From contig NZ_CP096034.1 in NCBI RefSeq assembly GCF_023115465.1, positions 1,054,001-1,118,000 on the forward strand: DNA of 64,000 nucleotides, written 5' to 3'. This document shows, piece after piece, positions 1-9,459 of the stretch. The position numbers were made by a program, and so were the translations under genes. Position 1 is the first letter of the stretch; each line of letters starts with the position of its first letter. The DNA comes from Gottfriedia acidiceleris (GTDB lineage Bacteria > Bacillota > Bacilli > Bacillales > Bacillaceae_G). Under the pieces are notes generated by a model, which saw only the letters and a program-made list of their open reading frames with translations, did not search any database and was not told the DNA's origin.

Positions 1-2
1 CG

Positions 3-1253
3 GCTTTCCCAAGTAAGAAGGAATTAGAAGAGCATTTATTCTTATTAGAAGAAGCTAAAAAACGTGATCACCGTAAATTAGGTAAAGAACTTGAATTATT
101 CATGTTCTCTGAAGAAGCACCTGGTATGCCATTCTTCTTACCAAAAGGTACAATTATCCGTAATGAATTAGAACAATATGAGCGCGGATTACAAACTTCA
201 AAAGATTACAAAGAAGTTCGTACACCATTCATTATGAATCAAAGATTATGGGAGCAATCAGGTCACTGGCATCACTACCATGAAAACATGTACTTTACTG
301 AGGTTGATGAAACAAAATTCGCATTAAAACCGATGAACTGCCCAGGTCATATGTTAGTTTATAAAAATAAATTACATTCATACCGTGATCTACCGGTTCG
401 TATGTGTGAAAATGGTCAAGTTCACCGTCATGAATATTCTGGTGCCTTAAATGGTATGATGCGTGTTCGTACTTTTACTCAAGATGATGCACATATCTTC
501 TGTCGTCCAGACCAAATTGAAGGCGAAATTATTGAAGTAATTAACTTAATTAAAGAAATTTACGGCGTATTCGGATTCACTTATAAAGTAGAATTATCAA
601 CTCGTCCAGAAGATTCAATGGGTTCAGAAGAGTTATGGAACTCAGCAGAGCAGGCTTTAGAGAATGTTCTAAAATCTGAGAACTTAGACTTTAAATTAAA
701 CCCAGGCGATGGCGCATTCTATGGTCCGAAAATCGATTTCCATATTCAAGATGCATTAAAACGTAGCTGGCAATGTGCTACAATTCAATTAGATTTCCAA
801 ATGCCTGAGAAATTTGATTTAACTTATGTTAATGAAGATAACCAAAAAGAACGTCCAGTTGTTATCCACCGTGCAATTTATGGTTCAATTGATCGTTTCT
901 TAGGAATCTTAACTGAACATTTTGCTGGAGCATTCCCATTATGGTTAGCACCAGTTCAAGTAGCTGTATTACCAATTTCAAGTGTTCACAATGATTATGC
1001 TCAAAAACTTGCTGATCAATTAAAAGCTGCAGGAATCCGTGTTGAAGCTGATTTACGTGGCGAAAAAATTGGATATAAGATCCGTGAAGCACAACTTCAA
1101 AAATTACCTTATATGTTAGTAGTTGGTGATCAAGAGGTTGAAAATAATACTGTAGCTATTCGTAAACGTGGCGAAGGTGACATTGGTACTCAACCATTCG
1201 ATAGCTTCTTAGAAATGATTAAACAACAAAAATTAGAAAAAGTTCTATTTTAA
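3..1253 (+). CDS. thrS: Threonyl-tRNA synthetase, 3' part
   Basis: Partial gene. The reading frame is open from base 3, so the N-terminal TGS and editing domains lie outside the window. The visible part holds the class II catalytic core: the motif 2 region with RVRTFTQDDAHIFC, zinc-ligand-type residues (a Cys in KPMNCPGHM, a His in the DDAHIF segment, a late His in VVIHRAIYGS) and the C-terminal anticodon-binding domain (from about PVQVAVLPIS). The enzyme charges tRNA-Thr in the cytoplasm. A strong terminator follows directly. Any T-box leader would be outside the window. Confidence 0.97.
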   Translation, partial: AFPSKKELEEHLFLLEEAKKRDHRKLGKELELFMFSEEAPGMPFFLPKGTIIRNELEQYERGLQTSKDYKEVRTPFIMNQRLWEQSGHWHHYHENMYFTEVDETKFALKPMNCPGHMLVYKNKLHSYRDLPVRMCENGQVHRHEYSGALNGMMRVRTFTQDDAHIFCRPDQIEGEIIEVINLIKEIYGVFGFTYKVELSTRPEDSMGSEELWNSAEQALENVLKSENLDFKLNPGDGAFYGPKIDFHIQDALKRSWQCATIQLDFQMPEKFDLTYVNEDNQKERPVVIHRAIYGSIDRFLGILTEHFAGAFPLWLAPVQVAVLPISSVHNDYAQKLADQLKAAGIRVEADLRGEKIGYKIREAQLQKLPYMLVVGDQEVENNTVAIRKRGEGDIGTQPFDSFLEMIKQQKLEKVLF

Positions 1254-1260
1254 TTTTAAA

Positions 1261-1296
1261 AATCCTCTATTTTTTATTATAGAGGATTTTTTTATT
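1261..1296 (+). terminator. Intrinsic terminator after thrS
   Basis: Inverted repeat AATCCTCTAT / ATAGAGGATT with an AT-rich loop, followed by a run of T. It lies 7 bases after the thrS stop codon. Confidence 0.9.
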
Positions 1297-1498
1297 TAAC
1301 CGATATAATTAAAAATGATTGTTTTCTAGTAGAACTGATTGACTTTATTTTCTGGGAAATATGACGAAATTTGCAAAAACATACTTCATAAACATTTTTT
1401 TATAGGATAAATCCAGGAAATAGCGAACTTATATGAAGGATGTCTTTTCAGTTATTTAGTCTTAATAAATTACATAGTTATGATAAGAGGTGATGCAG

Positions 1499-3178
1499 TT
1501 GGATAATCAGAATCAAGATCTTCAAATAAAGGTAGAAAAGCTTGAAGAAGAAGTCAGAGAAATGAAGAAACAAATTGAATTTCTCTTAATCACGAAAGAA
1601 ACTTCAAACGAGATTAAACAAATGACTCAAACGAAAGTAAATAATCCTAAACCACAAAAAACAGTTAGTCGACAGGTTAAAGTAACAGTTGAAAACGAAA
1701 AGGTTGACTATGAAGCGCTTATTTTCCAAAAGTGGTTACCTAGATTTTTTATATTTATTTTCATTCTTGGCGTAATGTGGGGATTTAAAGCGGCATCAGA
1801 TTATGGGGTATTAAACAAGTATGCAAAAGTAGGAATTGGATTTGTTATAGCATTTGCCTTATTCTGGTACGGTAATCGTCAAATGAAAGCTAAACGATCA
1901 ACACTTGGCCAATCATTAATTGGTGGCGTGTTACCTGTATTATTTTTAACTACCTTTGCCATGCATCATTTATATCACATGGCTGGGTCAACGATTGCAT
2001 TTTCGCTTTTAATTATTTGGGTAAGTATTGGTTTTTATTCGATGAATAGATATAAATCAGAAGTAATTGGATTAATAAGTATAATAGGAGCTGTTTTTGT
2101 ACCATTCCTAGTTAAAAGTGATTCGCCAAACTATTTATTTTTCTCTATCTATGAAACAGTAATTTACTTATGCTTTATGTTTTATGCAACATTTAAGAAA
2201 TATAAATTCATCTATCTTTCGTCTGTAATATTATTGCATTTATCTTATTTAATTGTTGCTTTAGTTAATTTTAATACAAATGGAATTGAATATTTCGCAT
2301 TAAGTATTCTCGTTCAACATATTAGTTTGCTAGTTATATTGATAAAATCTAAGTTTGCTATTAAAAAGCTAGTAATAATTCTTCACACCAGTTTTATTTT
2401 AACAATTGGTTGGATCTTTAGTGCATTTGAAGATCAGACTAGAACAATGATTTTAATCTTTTTATGTGTAGGATATTTATTCCTGACTTTTTATTATAAA
2501 AAGAAATCCGATTTTTTCTTTGGATTTTCAACTAATTTTATATTAGCCATTTCATTCCTATGTTTGGACAGTGTTTCTGAAAACTTACTATGTACTGTAT
2601 TAATAATTCAAGCAGTATCAACTTATTTATTTTATTTAAGATATCGGGATCTACTGAAATTAATTATAGCGACACTTACATTCATTCCTGTAGGGATATC
2701 CATTTTATCTGTTGGAATAGATTCCTTTTGGTCTTTTGAAACGATGAATTGGCTTGTGTTAATTCTAGCTCTAATTACGATTGCAATTTTGGCTTATAAA
2801 AATGAAGATGAAAAGCAATTTATCTTATTAAGTAGTTCTTTATTAATTACGGTTATATTAATTGCTTTTATAACACAAATTGTTCAAATACTCGCAGTAG
2901 ATCAATCCGACAATATAATTCGATTATTAATTAATATCAGTTGGATCTTGCTTTCCATATTAGCCATGATACTTGGTAACATTAAGAAGTTCAAAGTTTG
3001 GACATATACTGGGATAGGTTTATTATTATTGACGCTAGGAAAACTTGTATTAATCGATTTACCAAATATTACATTGATGGTTAGAGCCGGTTTATTTATA
3101 CTGCTTGGACTGATTGGATTAGTCATTTCTAGAATATTTTTTAAGGGAAGCAGTAGTCAAAAAAACTATAAAATTTAG
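1499..3178 (+). CDS. DUF2339 family multi-pass membrane protein
   Basis: About 559 residues. A short N-terminal coiled coil with heptad-like Leu, Glu and Lys (KVEKLEEEVREMKKQIEFL) is followed, from about residue 80, by around 14-16 hydrophobic membrane segments. This layout matches DUF2339 membrane proteins, whose function is unknown. Start choice: the ribosome site AAGAGGTGA at 1485-1493 overlaps an upstream in-frame GTG (1490) and ATG (1493), so the TTG at 1499, about 8 bases downstream, fits best. It has its own upstream region of about 230 bases after the thrS terminator. No metal-binding or catalytic motif is visible. Confidence 0.75.
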   Translation: MDNQNQDLQIKVEKLEEEVREMKKQIEFLLITKETSNEIKQMTQTKVNNPKPQKTVSRQVKVTVENEKVDYEALIFQKWLPRFFIFIFILGVMWGFKAASDYGVLNKYAKVGIGFVIAFALFWYGNRQMKAKRSTLGQSLIGGVLPVLFLTTFAMHHLYHMAGSTIAFSLLIIWVSIGFYSMNRYKSEVIGLISIIGAVFVPFLVKSDSPNYLFFSIYETVIYLCFMFYATFKKYKFIYLSSVILLHLSYLIVALVNFNTNGIEYFALSILVQHISLLVILIKSKFAIKKLVIILHTSFILTIGWIFSAFEDQTRTMILIFLCVGYLFLTFYYKKKSDFFFGFSTNFILAISFLCLDSVSENLLCTVLIIQAVSTYLFYLRYRDLLKLIIATLTFIPVGISILSVGIDSFWSFETMNWLVLILALITIAILAYKNEDEKQFILLSSSLLITVILIAFITQIVQILAVDQSDNIIRLLINISWILLSILAMILGNIKKFKVWTYTGIGLLLLTLGKLVLIDLPNITLMVRAGLFILLGLIGLVISRIFFKGSSSQKNYKI

Positions 3179-3195
3179 TATACAGGAGTCAGGTA

Positions 3196-3702
3196 ATGAT
3201 AATCACTGAAACTAAAAATTTACTATTAATGACTTTTACAGCAGAAGCGATGCTTTCTGTTTTAAGTGGAAATAAAGAGTTAGAATTTGAAAATCAATTT
3301 TATAGTTTCGCTCAAGGGTGGCCAATTCTCGTATATAAAAATCTTTTCCCTTATAAAATCTCTCGTTTTCAAACGCATCCTACTGAAGAAAAATATGAAG
3401 GAATTATTATTCATAAAAAAGATCGAGTAATTATTGGGGACATGGGATTTAAAGGTGGTCCTGATGAAACTGGGATAATGGAGATAGGGTATAGTATTGC
3501 ACCTAGTTATCAAGGTAAAGGATATGCAACTGAAATGGGTAGCGCTTTTTGTGAGTGGGGATTAAAGCAAAATCATGTTACAAGAATATCCGCTATTTGT
3601 TCTATTTATAATCATGCCTCTATTAGAGTTTTAGAGAAAATTGGCATGATAAAAGTAAAAGAAGAAATTGAAAAGTATTATTGGATGTTAGACAAAAAAT
3701 AA
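3196..3702 (+). CDS. GNAT-family N-acetyltransferase
   Basis: 168 residues, the usual length for a single GNAT domain. The acetyl-CoA pyrophosphate-binding signature is seen as SYQGKGYATEMG, preceded by the beta-4 strand segment MEIGYSIAP and followed by the typical NHASIRVLEKIGM helix. It resembles the RimJ/RimL-like acetyltransferases that modify the N terminus of a protein or a small amine, but the acceptor cannot be named. It starts 15 bases after the membrane protein gene with a GGAGTCAGGT ribosome site, so the two may be cotranscribed. Confidence 0.85.
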   Translation: MIITETKNLLLMTFTAEAMLSVLSGNKELEFENQFYSFAQGWPILVYKNLFPYKISRFQTHPTEEKYEGIIIHKKDRVIIGDMGFKGGPDETGIMEIGYSIAPSYQGKGYATEMGSAFCEWGLKQNHVTRISAICSIYNHASIRVLEKIGMIKVKEEIEKYYWMLDKK

Positions 3703-3729
3703 ATTTGTGATTTGCATTGATTAGAATGA

Positions 3730-3963
3730 TTAATTTTTCTAGAAGAAGGTGGGCTTATTCTTACAACAAGAAATGCATCTATCATCTTTATGGTCATAAC
3801 TAAACGTGATTTTGGTCGATTCTTTTTGTACGATCTTATGATAAGTGGCTTAGTATATGGCACTCTAAAAAAATACTACTCAAGTGACCTAATCGCAATT
3901 TTTGGTAGCTTTACAATACCGACAGTTTTAAAAAGAGTGGCTGTATTATTAGAACAGAAATAA
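3730..3963 (+). pseudogene. Possible gene remnant or small membrane-protein ORF
   Basis: An open stretch of 77 codons in the same frame as the preceding acetyltransferase, after two stop codons. The only ATG is internal (3790) and gives 57 residues starting MVITKRDFGRFF and ending VAVLLEQK. The composition (alternating hydrophobic and basic residues) looks protein-like. There is no convincing ribosome binding site and I recognise no family. It may be a decayed gene or chance. Confidence 0.25.
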
Positions 3964-4170
3964 GAAGAGATGTGTACTTAATGGGGCAACCCATTAAGTG
4001 GAACATTATAGATGTTAAAATTCATATTTTAATAATGATTTTAAATGTTTAAGTGTTTCAACAATTTTAATATACCAATAAACTCTAGTAAATTTTTTTT
4101 AATAAACATCACTAAACTCCTTTTACGAAAATATGGAAATTTATTGGCAAGAGTTTTTTTCAACAATGTG

Positions 4171-4202
4171 AAAAGGATGCTCTAAATTGAGCATCCTTTT
4201 TA
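4171..4202. terminator. Bidirectional terminator downstream of hmp
   Basis: Perfect 12-bp stem (GGATGCTC with flanking A/T tracts) and a 6-base loop, just past the hmp stop codon on the minus strand. The stretch 3964-4170 before it is AT-rich and I see no gene in it. Confidence 0.7.
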
Positions 4203-4205
4203 ATA

Positions 4206-5450
4206 TTAATCATGATGTACAGGGCTTTTAGGTTCAGTGTCTAAATTCATTGCTGGTCCGAAGAATTCGTAGTGAATTTGTGTATCTTTAATGCCTAATT
4301 CTTTTAAGCTAGTTATAATTGCTTTTAAAAACGGTACTGGTCCACATACGTAATAATCTGCATTATCTGATTTAACATTGCTATTTAACCATTCTGCATC
4401 AATATAACCTTGCTTTTTAAAGTTGTTATTTTGAAGATCTTCCTCAGAAGGATTTTCATAAACAAATGATAAATTGTAATTTGTTAAGAGCTCTTTTAAT
4501 TGGTTTAGTTCGTTTTCAAATGCTTGTAATTTACCGTTTCTTGAAGCGCTTATGAAGCTGACTTGACGAGTTGGTTGATTACTTGCAATTGACTTAGCCA
4601 TACTGATTAATGGTGTAATTCCAACACCACCACTTAAGAAAACAACATCTGAATCAATTTCAGTATTTATAGTAAATTCACCTGCTGGAGCAGTAATTTC
4701 CAATGTATCACCAACATTTACTTGATTGTGTAGGTAGTTTGAGAATTTACCAAGTGGTTTATTTTCTTCAGCTTCTCTTTTTACTGAAATTCTAAAATAA
4801 TTTTTACCTGGTGCATCAGATAAACTATATTGTCTGTTTGATAAATATTCTTCACCAGGAATTTGTGAGCGAACAGTAATATATTGACCAGGTAAGAAAG
4901 TAGGAACTGAAGAACCATCTTTAGGAACTAAGTAGAATGAAGTAATTACATCGCTTTCATTAACTTTTTCAATGACTTTAAACTCTTTAAATTCAGACCA
5001 TCCACCTTCTTGTGAAGATGCTTCCTCATACATTTCTTTTTCGATATCGATAAATACTTGTGCAATAACTCCATATGCTTCCGCCCAAGCACCTAGTATT
5101 TCATCAGTTGCAGCATCACCAAGTACTTCTTTAATTGCCCCTAGTAAATGTTGCCCTACGATTGGATAGTGCTCTGGTTTTACTTGAAGACTGCGGTGTT
5201 TTTGCGCAATTTGTTTTACAACAGGAATAATTGTTGCTAGTTTATCAATGTTCTGTGCAGCAGCTAAAACAGTATTTGCAAGAGCAGTTTGTTGTCTACC
5301 TTGTTGTTGATTTGTGTGATTAAATACATTTAATAGTTCAGGATGATTAGTAAATAAATTTTTATAGAATACTTTAGTGATTTCTGTACCCTTTACTTCT
5401 AAGACTGGAACTGTTGACTTAATAATATCAATTGTTTTTTGAGATAGCAT
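4206..5450 (-). CDS. hmp: Flavohemoprotein, nitric oxide dioxygenase
   Basis: 414 residues in three domains: a globin domain (about 1-140) with the proximal heme His85 in AQKHRSLQV; a ferredoxin-reductase-type FAD domain (about 155-260) with the RQYSLSD flavin motif; and an NAD-binding domain with [11 protein letters not shown] and the late YVCGPVPFL motif. The family converts NO and O2 to nitrate using NAD(P)H, and protects the cytoplasm from nitrosative stress. The gene is divergent from an NsrR-type repressor and carries an NsrR-like palindrome directly upstream, so control by NO through NsrR is likely. Confidence 0.96.
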   Translation of the reverse strand: MLSQKTIDIIKSTVPVLEVKGTEITKVFYKNLFTNHPELLNVFNHTNQQQGRQQTALANTVLAAAQNIDKLATIIPVVKQIAQKHRSLQVKPEHYPIVGQHLLGAIKEVLGDAATDEILGAWAEAYGVIAQVFIDIEKEMYEEASSQEGGWSEFKEFKVIEKVNESDVITSFYLVPKDGSSVPTFLPGQYITVRSQIPGEEYLSNRQYSLSDAPGKNYFRISVKREAEENKPLGKFSNYLHNQVNVGDTLEITAPAGEFTINTEIDSDVVFLSGGVGITPLISMAKSIASNQPTRQVSFISASRNGKLQAFENELNQLKELLTNYNLSFVYENPSEEDLQNNNFKKQGYIDAEWLNSNVKSDNADYYVCGPVPFLKAIITSLKELGIKDTQIHYEFFGPAMNLDTEPKSPVHHD

Positions 5451-5475
5451 GATAAATCCCCCTAATCATGTTTTA

Positions 5476-5498
5476 AAGTAGTATTTTAAATACATCTT
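5476..5498. promoter_or_regulatory. NsrR-type operator upstream of hmp
   Basis: A 23-bp imperfect palindrome with half-sites of 11 bases around one central base. The right arm reads AAATACATCTT. The arms match at 9 of 11 positions and resemble the published NsrR consensus (AAGATGYATTT half-sites). It lies 26 bases upstream of the hmp start. A second similar half-site, AATACATCTT, is at 5536-5545, closer to nsrR. Confidence 0.65.
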
Positions 5499-5636
5499 TA
5501 TCTTAGACCTAGAATTTATTTAAAGCAATATGTAGAATACATCTTTTGTGGATTTTTTCGTAAAAATACATTAAAGTTTAAAAAAAGTTCACAATTATGC
5601 TATGATTAATCTTAAATAAAACAGTGAGGACAAGTT

Positions 5637-6080
5637 ATGCGTTTAACAACTTATTCGGATTACTCTCTTCGTGTACTAATATTTCTTAGCTCTGAGCCTA
5701 GTGAAAAATTAGTTAATATTAAAGACATCGCTGAAGCTTATGATATTTCTAAAAATCATTTAATGAAAATAATTTATAATTTAGGAAAGATGGGTTACAT
5801 CGAAACAATCCGTGGCAGAAACGGTGGAATCCGATTAGCTAAATTGCCATCAGAAATAAATATCGGTGAAATAATTCGCAAAACTGAAGAAGACTTTAAT
5901 ATTGTGGAATGTTTTGAACACGGTAATACTTGTGTTATTACACCTGTTTGTTCTTTAAAACATATATTTAATAATGCATTGGAACAATTTTTACAAGTTT
6001 TAGATCAATATACATTAGATGATATTGTAAAGAACAATGCGATGCTTAAAGATTATTTTTCAAATAATACAAAAGAATAA
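5637..6080 (+). CDS. nsrR: Rrf2-family NO-sensing repressor NsrR
   Basis: 147 residues. An N-terminal winged helix-turn-helix (MRLTTYSDYSLRVLIFL; ISKNHLMKIIYNLGKMGYI) is followed by the three cysteines expected for a [4Fe-4S] cluster, C92, C99 and C105 (ECFEHGNTC and VCSLKHIF). NsrR represses hmp and related genes until NO destroys the cluster. Gene context (divergent from hmp with an NsrR-like site between) supports the specific name over other Rrf2 members such as IscR or CymR. The ATG at 5637 follows a GTGAGGAC ribosome site. Confidence 0.92.
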   Translation: MRLTTYSDYSLRVLIFLSSEPSEKLVNIKDIAEAYDISKNHLMKIIYNLGKMGYIETIRGRNGGIRLAKLPSEINIGEIIRKTEEDFNIVECFEHGNTCVITPVCSLKHIFNNALEQFLQVLDQYTLDDIVKNNAMLKDYFSNNTKE

Positions 6081-6121
6081 ATAGTATGAAATAGAAGAGC
6101 GTTCGTAATTTAAAATGACAA

Positions 6122-6150
6122 AAACCAACAAAGGTTTACTTTGTTGGTTT
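6122..6150. terminator. Bidirectional terminator between nsrR and racE
   Basis: Stem of 12 bp, AAACCAACAAAG / CTTTGTTGGTTT, with a 5-base loop, placed between the convergent ends of nsrR and racE. Confidence 0.85.
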
Positions 6151-6176
6151 CTTCATTTAATGCGGTCTATTGACCT

Positions 6177-6968
6177 TTATAGTTTAATATACTTTACGTT
6201 TTCCATTGGTTCTTGGAATAAGGATGAAGCTATTTTACTAAAAATGGTTGGATCCCCAGTTGTAAAAAATTCATGTGAAGTGATATCAGAGTTAGATAAT
6301 AAATTTTGTTGATCTAGAATTGCACTTACTTCTAAAGCTGTTTCATCACCAGAGCTAATAAGATGAATTGATGGTCCCATCACTTTTTGGATGATTGGAC
6401 CGAGTAATGGGTAATGCGTGCACCCTAGTATGAGTGTATCAATATTTGAATTAATAAGAGGTGCAAGAGTGTGTTTAACAATCTCAAATATTTCAGGTTT
6501 ATTGTAGTCCCCATTTTCAACAATTCCAGCAAACTCTGGGCATGCCAAACCTTCAATGATAACTTTGTCATTAATCCGCTTTAGTGCAGAATGATATGCT
6601 TTACTATTAATAGTAGCATTCGTTCCTATGACACCGATTTGGTCATTTTGTGTTAATTTTATTGCTGCTCTAGCACCTGGGCGGACAACTCCAATGACTG
6701 GAATTTGAAGTTTTTCTCGCATTTCATTTAAGACTACTGAGGTTGCTGTATTACAGGCGATGACTAACATTTTTATATCTTTTTCCAATAGAAAATTAGT
6801 CATTTCCCAAGTGAATTCCCTGATTTCGGTATATGGTCTTGATCCGTATGGACATCTTGCAGTATCGCCTAAGTATAAAATGTCCTCTTTAGGTAATTGT
6901 CTTATAATTTGTTTGGCAACTGTTAAGCCCCCAACACCTGAGTCAATGACTCCGATTGGCTTATTCAA
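6177..6968 (-). CDS. racE: Glutamate racemase
   Basis: 263 residues, full length for MurI/RacE. Both catalytic cysteines are visible: VIACNTATS in the N-terminal half and [10 protein letters not shown] in the C-terminal half. The N terminus [14 protein letters not shown] is the family signature. It makes D-glutamate for peptidoglycan (and, in some Bacilli, poly-gamma-glutamate). In B. subtilis racE also lies close to gerE and gerM; here the thiamine operon separates them. Confidence 0.97.
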   Translation of the reverse strand: MNKPIGVIDSGVGGLTVAKQIIRQLPKEDILYLGDTARCPYGSRPYTEIREFTWEMTNFLLEKDIKMLVIACNTATSVVLNEMREKLQIPVIGVVRPGARAAIKLTQNDQIGVIGTNATINSKAYHSALKRINDKVIIEGLACPEFAGIVENGDYNKPEIFEIVKHTLAPLINSNIDTLILGCTHYPLLGPIIQKVMGPSIHLISSGDETALEVSAILDQQNLLSNSDITSHEFFTTGDPTIFSKIASSLFQEPMENVKYIKL

Positions 6969-7206
6969 AAAATCCCCTCATTTTACTTAATAATTTGTTG
7001 ATGTAGTATATTCTTTATTCATTTAAGATTTTACTATAATAAATGATATTTTTGTTTATTATTCTCTTTTTAAAACTGTTGAAATTTCATAGTTCAGTGC
7101 GCCTATTAACAGAGTATTAAAACATTTAAACATAAGTTGAAAATAATTCGTAAATTTAATCATTATCTGTTATATTAATGAGGAAAAGTTTATATATGAG
7201 AAAAAT

Positions 7207-7303
7207 GTGGAGGAGCCAGTGTTGCTGGCTGAGATAGCGTCCTTAAGATGTTGACTCTTAGAACCTGATCTGGGTGATGCCAGCGTAGGGAACAGTATCT
7301 CTT
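7207..7303 (+). ncRNA. TPP riboswitch (THI box)
   Basis: Contains the hallmark THI-box blocks in order: the GGAGCC and GCTGGCTGAGA segment for P2/P3 (7210-7234), then GAACCTGATCTGGGTGATGC and CAGCGTAGGGAA (7261-7292). It lies about 105 bases upstream of thiY and is followed by an intrinsic terminator, which suggests transcription attenuation by thiamine pyrophosphate. Confidence 0.95.
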
Positions 7304-7330
7304 TTTAGATATGTTTTTTACAGCGCATTT

Positions 7331-7363
7331 ACGTCCGGGTTAGTATCCGGACGTTTTCTTTTT
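7331..7363 (+). terminator. Riboswitch expression-platform terminator
   Basis: GC-rich perfect 8-bp stem ACGTCCGG / CCGGACGT with an 8-base loop and a T-rich tail (TTTTCTTTTT). It sits between the TPP aptamer and the thiY ribosome site, as expected for the OFF state. Confidence 0.9.
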
Positions 7364-7396
7364 GTATAAACCAAAAACAAAAAGGAGTTATAGATA

Positions 7397-8389
7397 ATGA
7401 AAAAACTAGTAGTATTTTTAGTAGCTATTTGTTTAATGTTAACCGGGTGTGGTCAAAACAAAACTGCTACTACTAAAAAGACAAAGCAATTAAAAAAGGT
7501 GACTGTCGTACTAGACTGGACGCCAAATACAAATCATACTGGGCTATTTGTTGCTAAGGAAAAAGGTTACTTTAAGGAACAAGGACTTGATGTAGATATA
7601 ATCAGCCCGGGAGAAACAGGTGCAGACCAATTGGTGGCATCAGGTAAAGCAGACTTTGGTGTTTCTTATCAAGAGTCAATTACACAGGCAAGAGTTCAAA
7701 ATGTACCGATTGTATCAATTGCAGCAATTATTCAACATAATACTTCTGGGTTTGCATCACCGGTGAATAAAGAAATTAAGTCTCCAAAAGATTTCGTTGG
7801 AAAAACATATGGTGGATGGGGTTCGCCAGTTGAAAAGGCTATTTTAAAATCACTTATGTCAGAAGAAAATGCTAATGTTAATAAGTTAAATATCGTTAAT
7901 ATGGGTGATGCTGATTTCTTTACAGCAGTTAAAAGAGATATCGATTTTGCATGGATTTATCAAGGATGGACAGGGATTGAAGCAGAGCTACGTGGAGAAA
8001 AATTAAACATGATTTATTTAACTGATTATAGTAAAAAGCTAGATTACTATACTCCAGTTTTAGCTACGAATGAAAAAATGATTAGTAAAAACCCTAAAAT
8101 AGTAAAAGCGTTTGTGGCTGCTGCATCAAAAGGATATAATTTTGCGATTGATAACCCAAAAGAAGCTGCATCGATTTTAATAAAGGATAATCCAGATTTA
8201 GATAAAAAATTAGTGGAAAAAAGCCAAGAATGGTTAGCATCTAAATATAAAGATGATGCAGACCGTTGGGGTGAGCAAAAGTTATCGGTTTGGAAAAACT
8301 ATGCTGATTTCTTAGCTGAAAATAAATTATTAGAAGGAAACTTTAAGCCAAAAGAAGCATTTACGAATGATTTCTTACCAGCGAAATAA
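7397..8389 (+). CDS. thiY: Thiamine-pyrimidine precursor ABC transporter, substrate-binding lipoprotein
   Basis: 330 residues. A lipoprotein signal peptide with lipobox LTGC (Cys18) precedes an NMT1/THI5-like periplasmic-binding fold: VVLDWTPNTNHTGLFVAKEKGYF is the conserved start and the pocket motif YGGWGSPVE is present. Proteins of this kind bind formylaminopyrimidine or HMP-type precursors outside the membrane. It is first in the TPP-riboswitch operon, followed by its permease (thiX) and ATPase (thiZ). Confidence 0.92.
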   Translation: MKKLVVFLVAICLMLTGCGQNKTATTKKTKQLKKVTVVLDWTPNTNHTGLFVAKEKGYFKEQGLDVDIISPGETGADQLVASGKADFGVSYQESITQARVQNVPIVSIAAIIQHNTSGFASPVNKEIKSPKDFVGKTYGGWGSPVEKAILKSLMSEENANVNKLNIVNMGDADFFTAVKRDIDFAWIYQGWTGIEAELRGEKLNMIYLTDYSKKLDYYTPVLATNEKMISKNPKIVKAFVAAASKGYNFAIDNPKEAASILIKDNPDLDKKLVEKSQEWLASKYKDDADRWGEQKLSVWKNYADFLAENKLLEGNFKPKEAFTNDFLPAK

Positions 8390-8401
8390 GGAGGGGCAAA
8401 A

Positions 8402-8692
8402 ATGCAAACTACTTTAATGAGTGTCCAAATTATACCGAAAACAAATAATATTGAGGATGTTATTCCAGCAGTTGATGAAGCAATTAAAATTATTGATGAA
8501 TCAGGTGTAAAATATCAAGTTCAACCATTGGAAACAACTATGGAAGGTGACTTGAATCAATTATTAATGGTTGTTCAAAAAATGAATGAAAGAATGATTG
8601 AAATAGGTTGCCACAATGTAATTACTCAAATGAAAATACTTTATCAACCACAAGGTATTACGATGGATGTGTTAACGGAGAAGTACCGTTAA
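8402..8692 (+). CDS. Thiamine-binding DUF77 / YqgV-like protein
   Basis: 96 residues, typical of the MTH1187/YqgV family with its ferredoxin-like fold. Visible features are the first strand VQIIPKT, the IDESGVKYQVQPLETTMEGDLNQLL core that carries the conserved Tyr, Gln and Glu, and the C-terminal KMNERMIEIG helix. These proteins bind thiamine or related pyrimidines; the precise role is not settled. The ribosome site GGAGGGGC is 10 bases after thiY, and its stop codon overlaps the thiX start by one base (TAATG), so the two are translationally coupled. Confidence 0.85.
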   Translation: MQTTLMSVQIIPKTNNIEDVIPAVDEAIKIIDESGVKYQVQPLETTMEGDLNQLLMVVQKMNERMIEIGCHNVITQMKILYQPQGITMDVLTEKYR

Positions 8693-9459
8693 TGAAATTT
8701 AAAAATATAAAAGGATGGCAACCAACCGTTGTCATCCTGCTTTTTTTAATTTGCTGGCAGCTAAGTATTAAAATTTGGAAAATTGAATCTTGGTTATTAC
8801 CAGGACCAATCGCAATCTTTAAAGAAGGAATGAAATCAACTAATTCACTACTTCCTCATATTTCTTCTACAATTCAATTAACGATTATTGGTTTGTTAAT
8901 TGGTAGTTTATTAGGATTTTTAATCGCATTTTTATTGCATTTAATTCCAGGTGTTAGGGAAGCTTTTTACCCATTATTAATTCTTTCGCAAAATGTACCA
9001 ATTATCGTATTGGCACCGCTTTTAATTATTTGGTTTGGATTTGGTGTCTTACCTAAATTAATCATTATTTCTCTTGTTTGTTTTTTCCCTGTTACAGTTT
9101 CAGCGTTGGATGGTTTCCGACAAACACCAAGTGAACTATTAAATTATATGAAAATGGCGGGAGCATCCAAATCACAAATTTTTTGGAAAGTTGAATTACC
9201 TTTTTCTCTACCTTCCATTTTTTCTGGCTTAAAGATTTCAGCGACTTATAGTGTTATGGGAGCAGTTATTTCTGAATGGCTAGGAGCGAAATCTGGAATT
9301 GGAGTCTATATGACTTTAGCTTCATCTTCATTTAGAACAGATCGAGTATTTGTTTCAATCTTTATCATTATGTTTTTAAGTATGCTTTTCTTCTTCCTAA
9401 TAGTTGTAATTGAACGTTTTACTGTTAAATGGAAAGTTAAAGGGGGGAAACGGAAATGA
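8692..9459 (+). CDS. thiX: Thiamine-precursor ABC transporter permease
   Basis: About 255 residues with six predicted membrane helices and the binding-protein-dependent permease EAA loop (ELLNYMKMAGASKSQIFWKVELP) that contacts the ATPase. I place the start at the ATG at 8692, overlapping the stop codon of the previous gene. The frame is open further upstream, but that part lies inside the DUF77 gene. The 3' end overlaps thiZ (ATGA). Confidence 0.92.
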   Translation: MKFKNIKGWQPTVVILLFLICWQLSIKIWKIESWLLPGPIAIFKEGMKSTNSLLPHISSTIQLTIIGLLIGSLLGFLIAFLLHLIPGVREAFYPLLILSQNVPIIVLAPLLIIWFGFGVLPKLIIISLVCFFPVTVSALDGFRQTPSELLNYMKMAGASKSQIFWKVELPFSLPSIFSGLKISATYSVMGAVISEWLGAKSGIGVYMTLASSSFRTDRVFVSIFIIMFLSMLFFFLIVVIERFTVKWKVKGGKRK

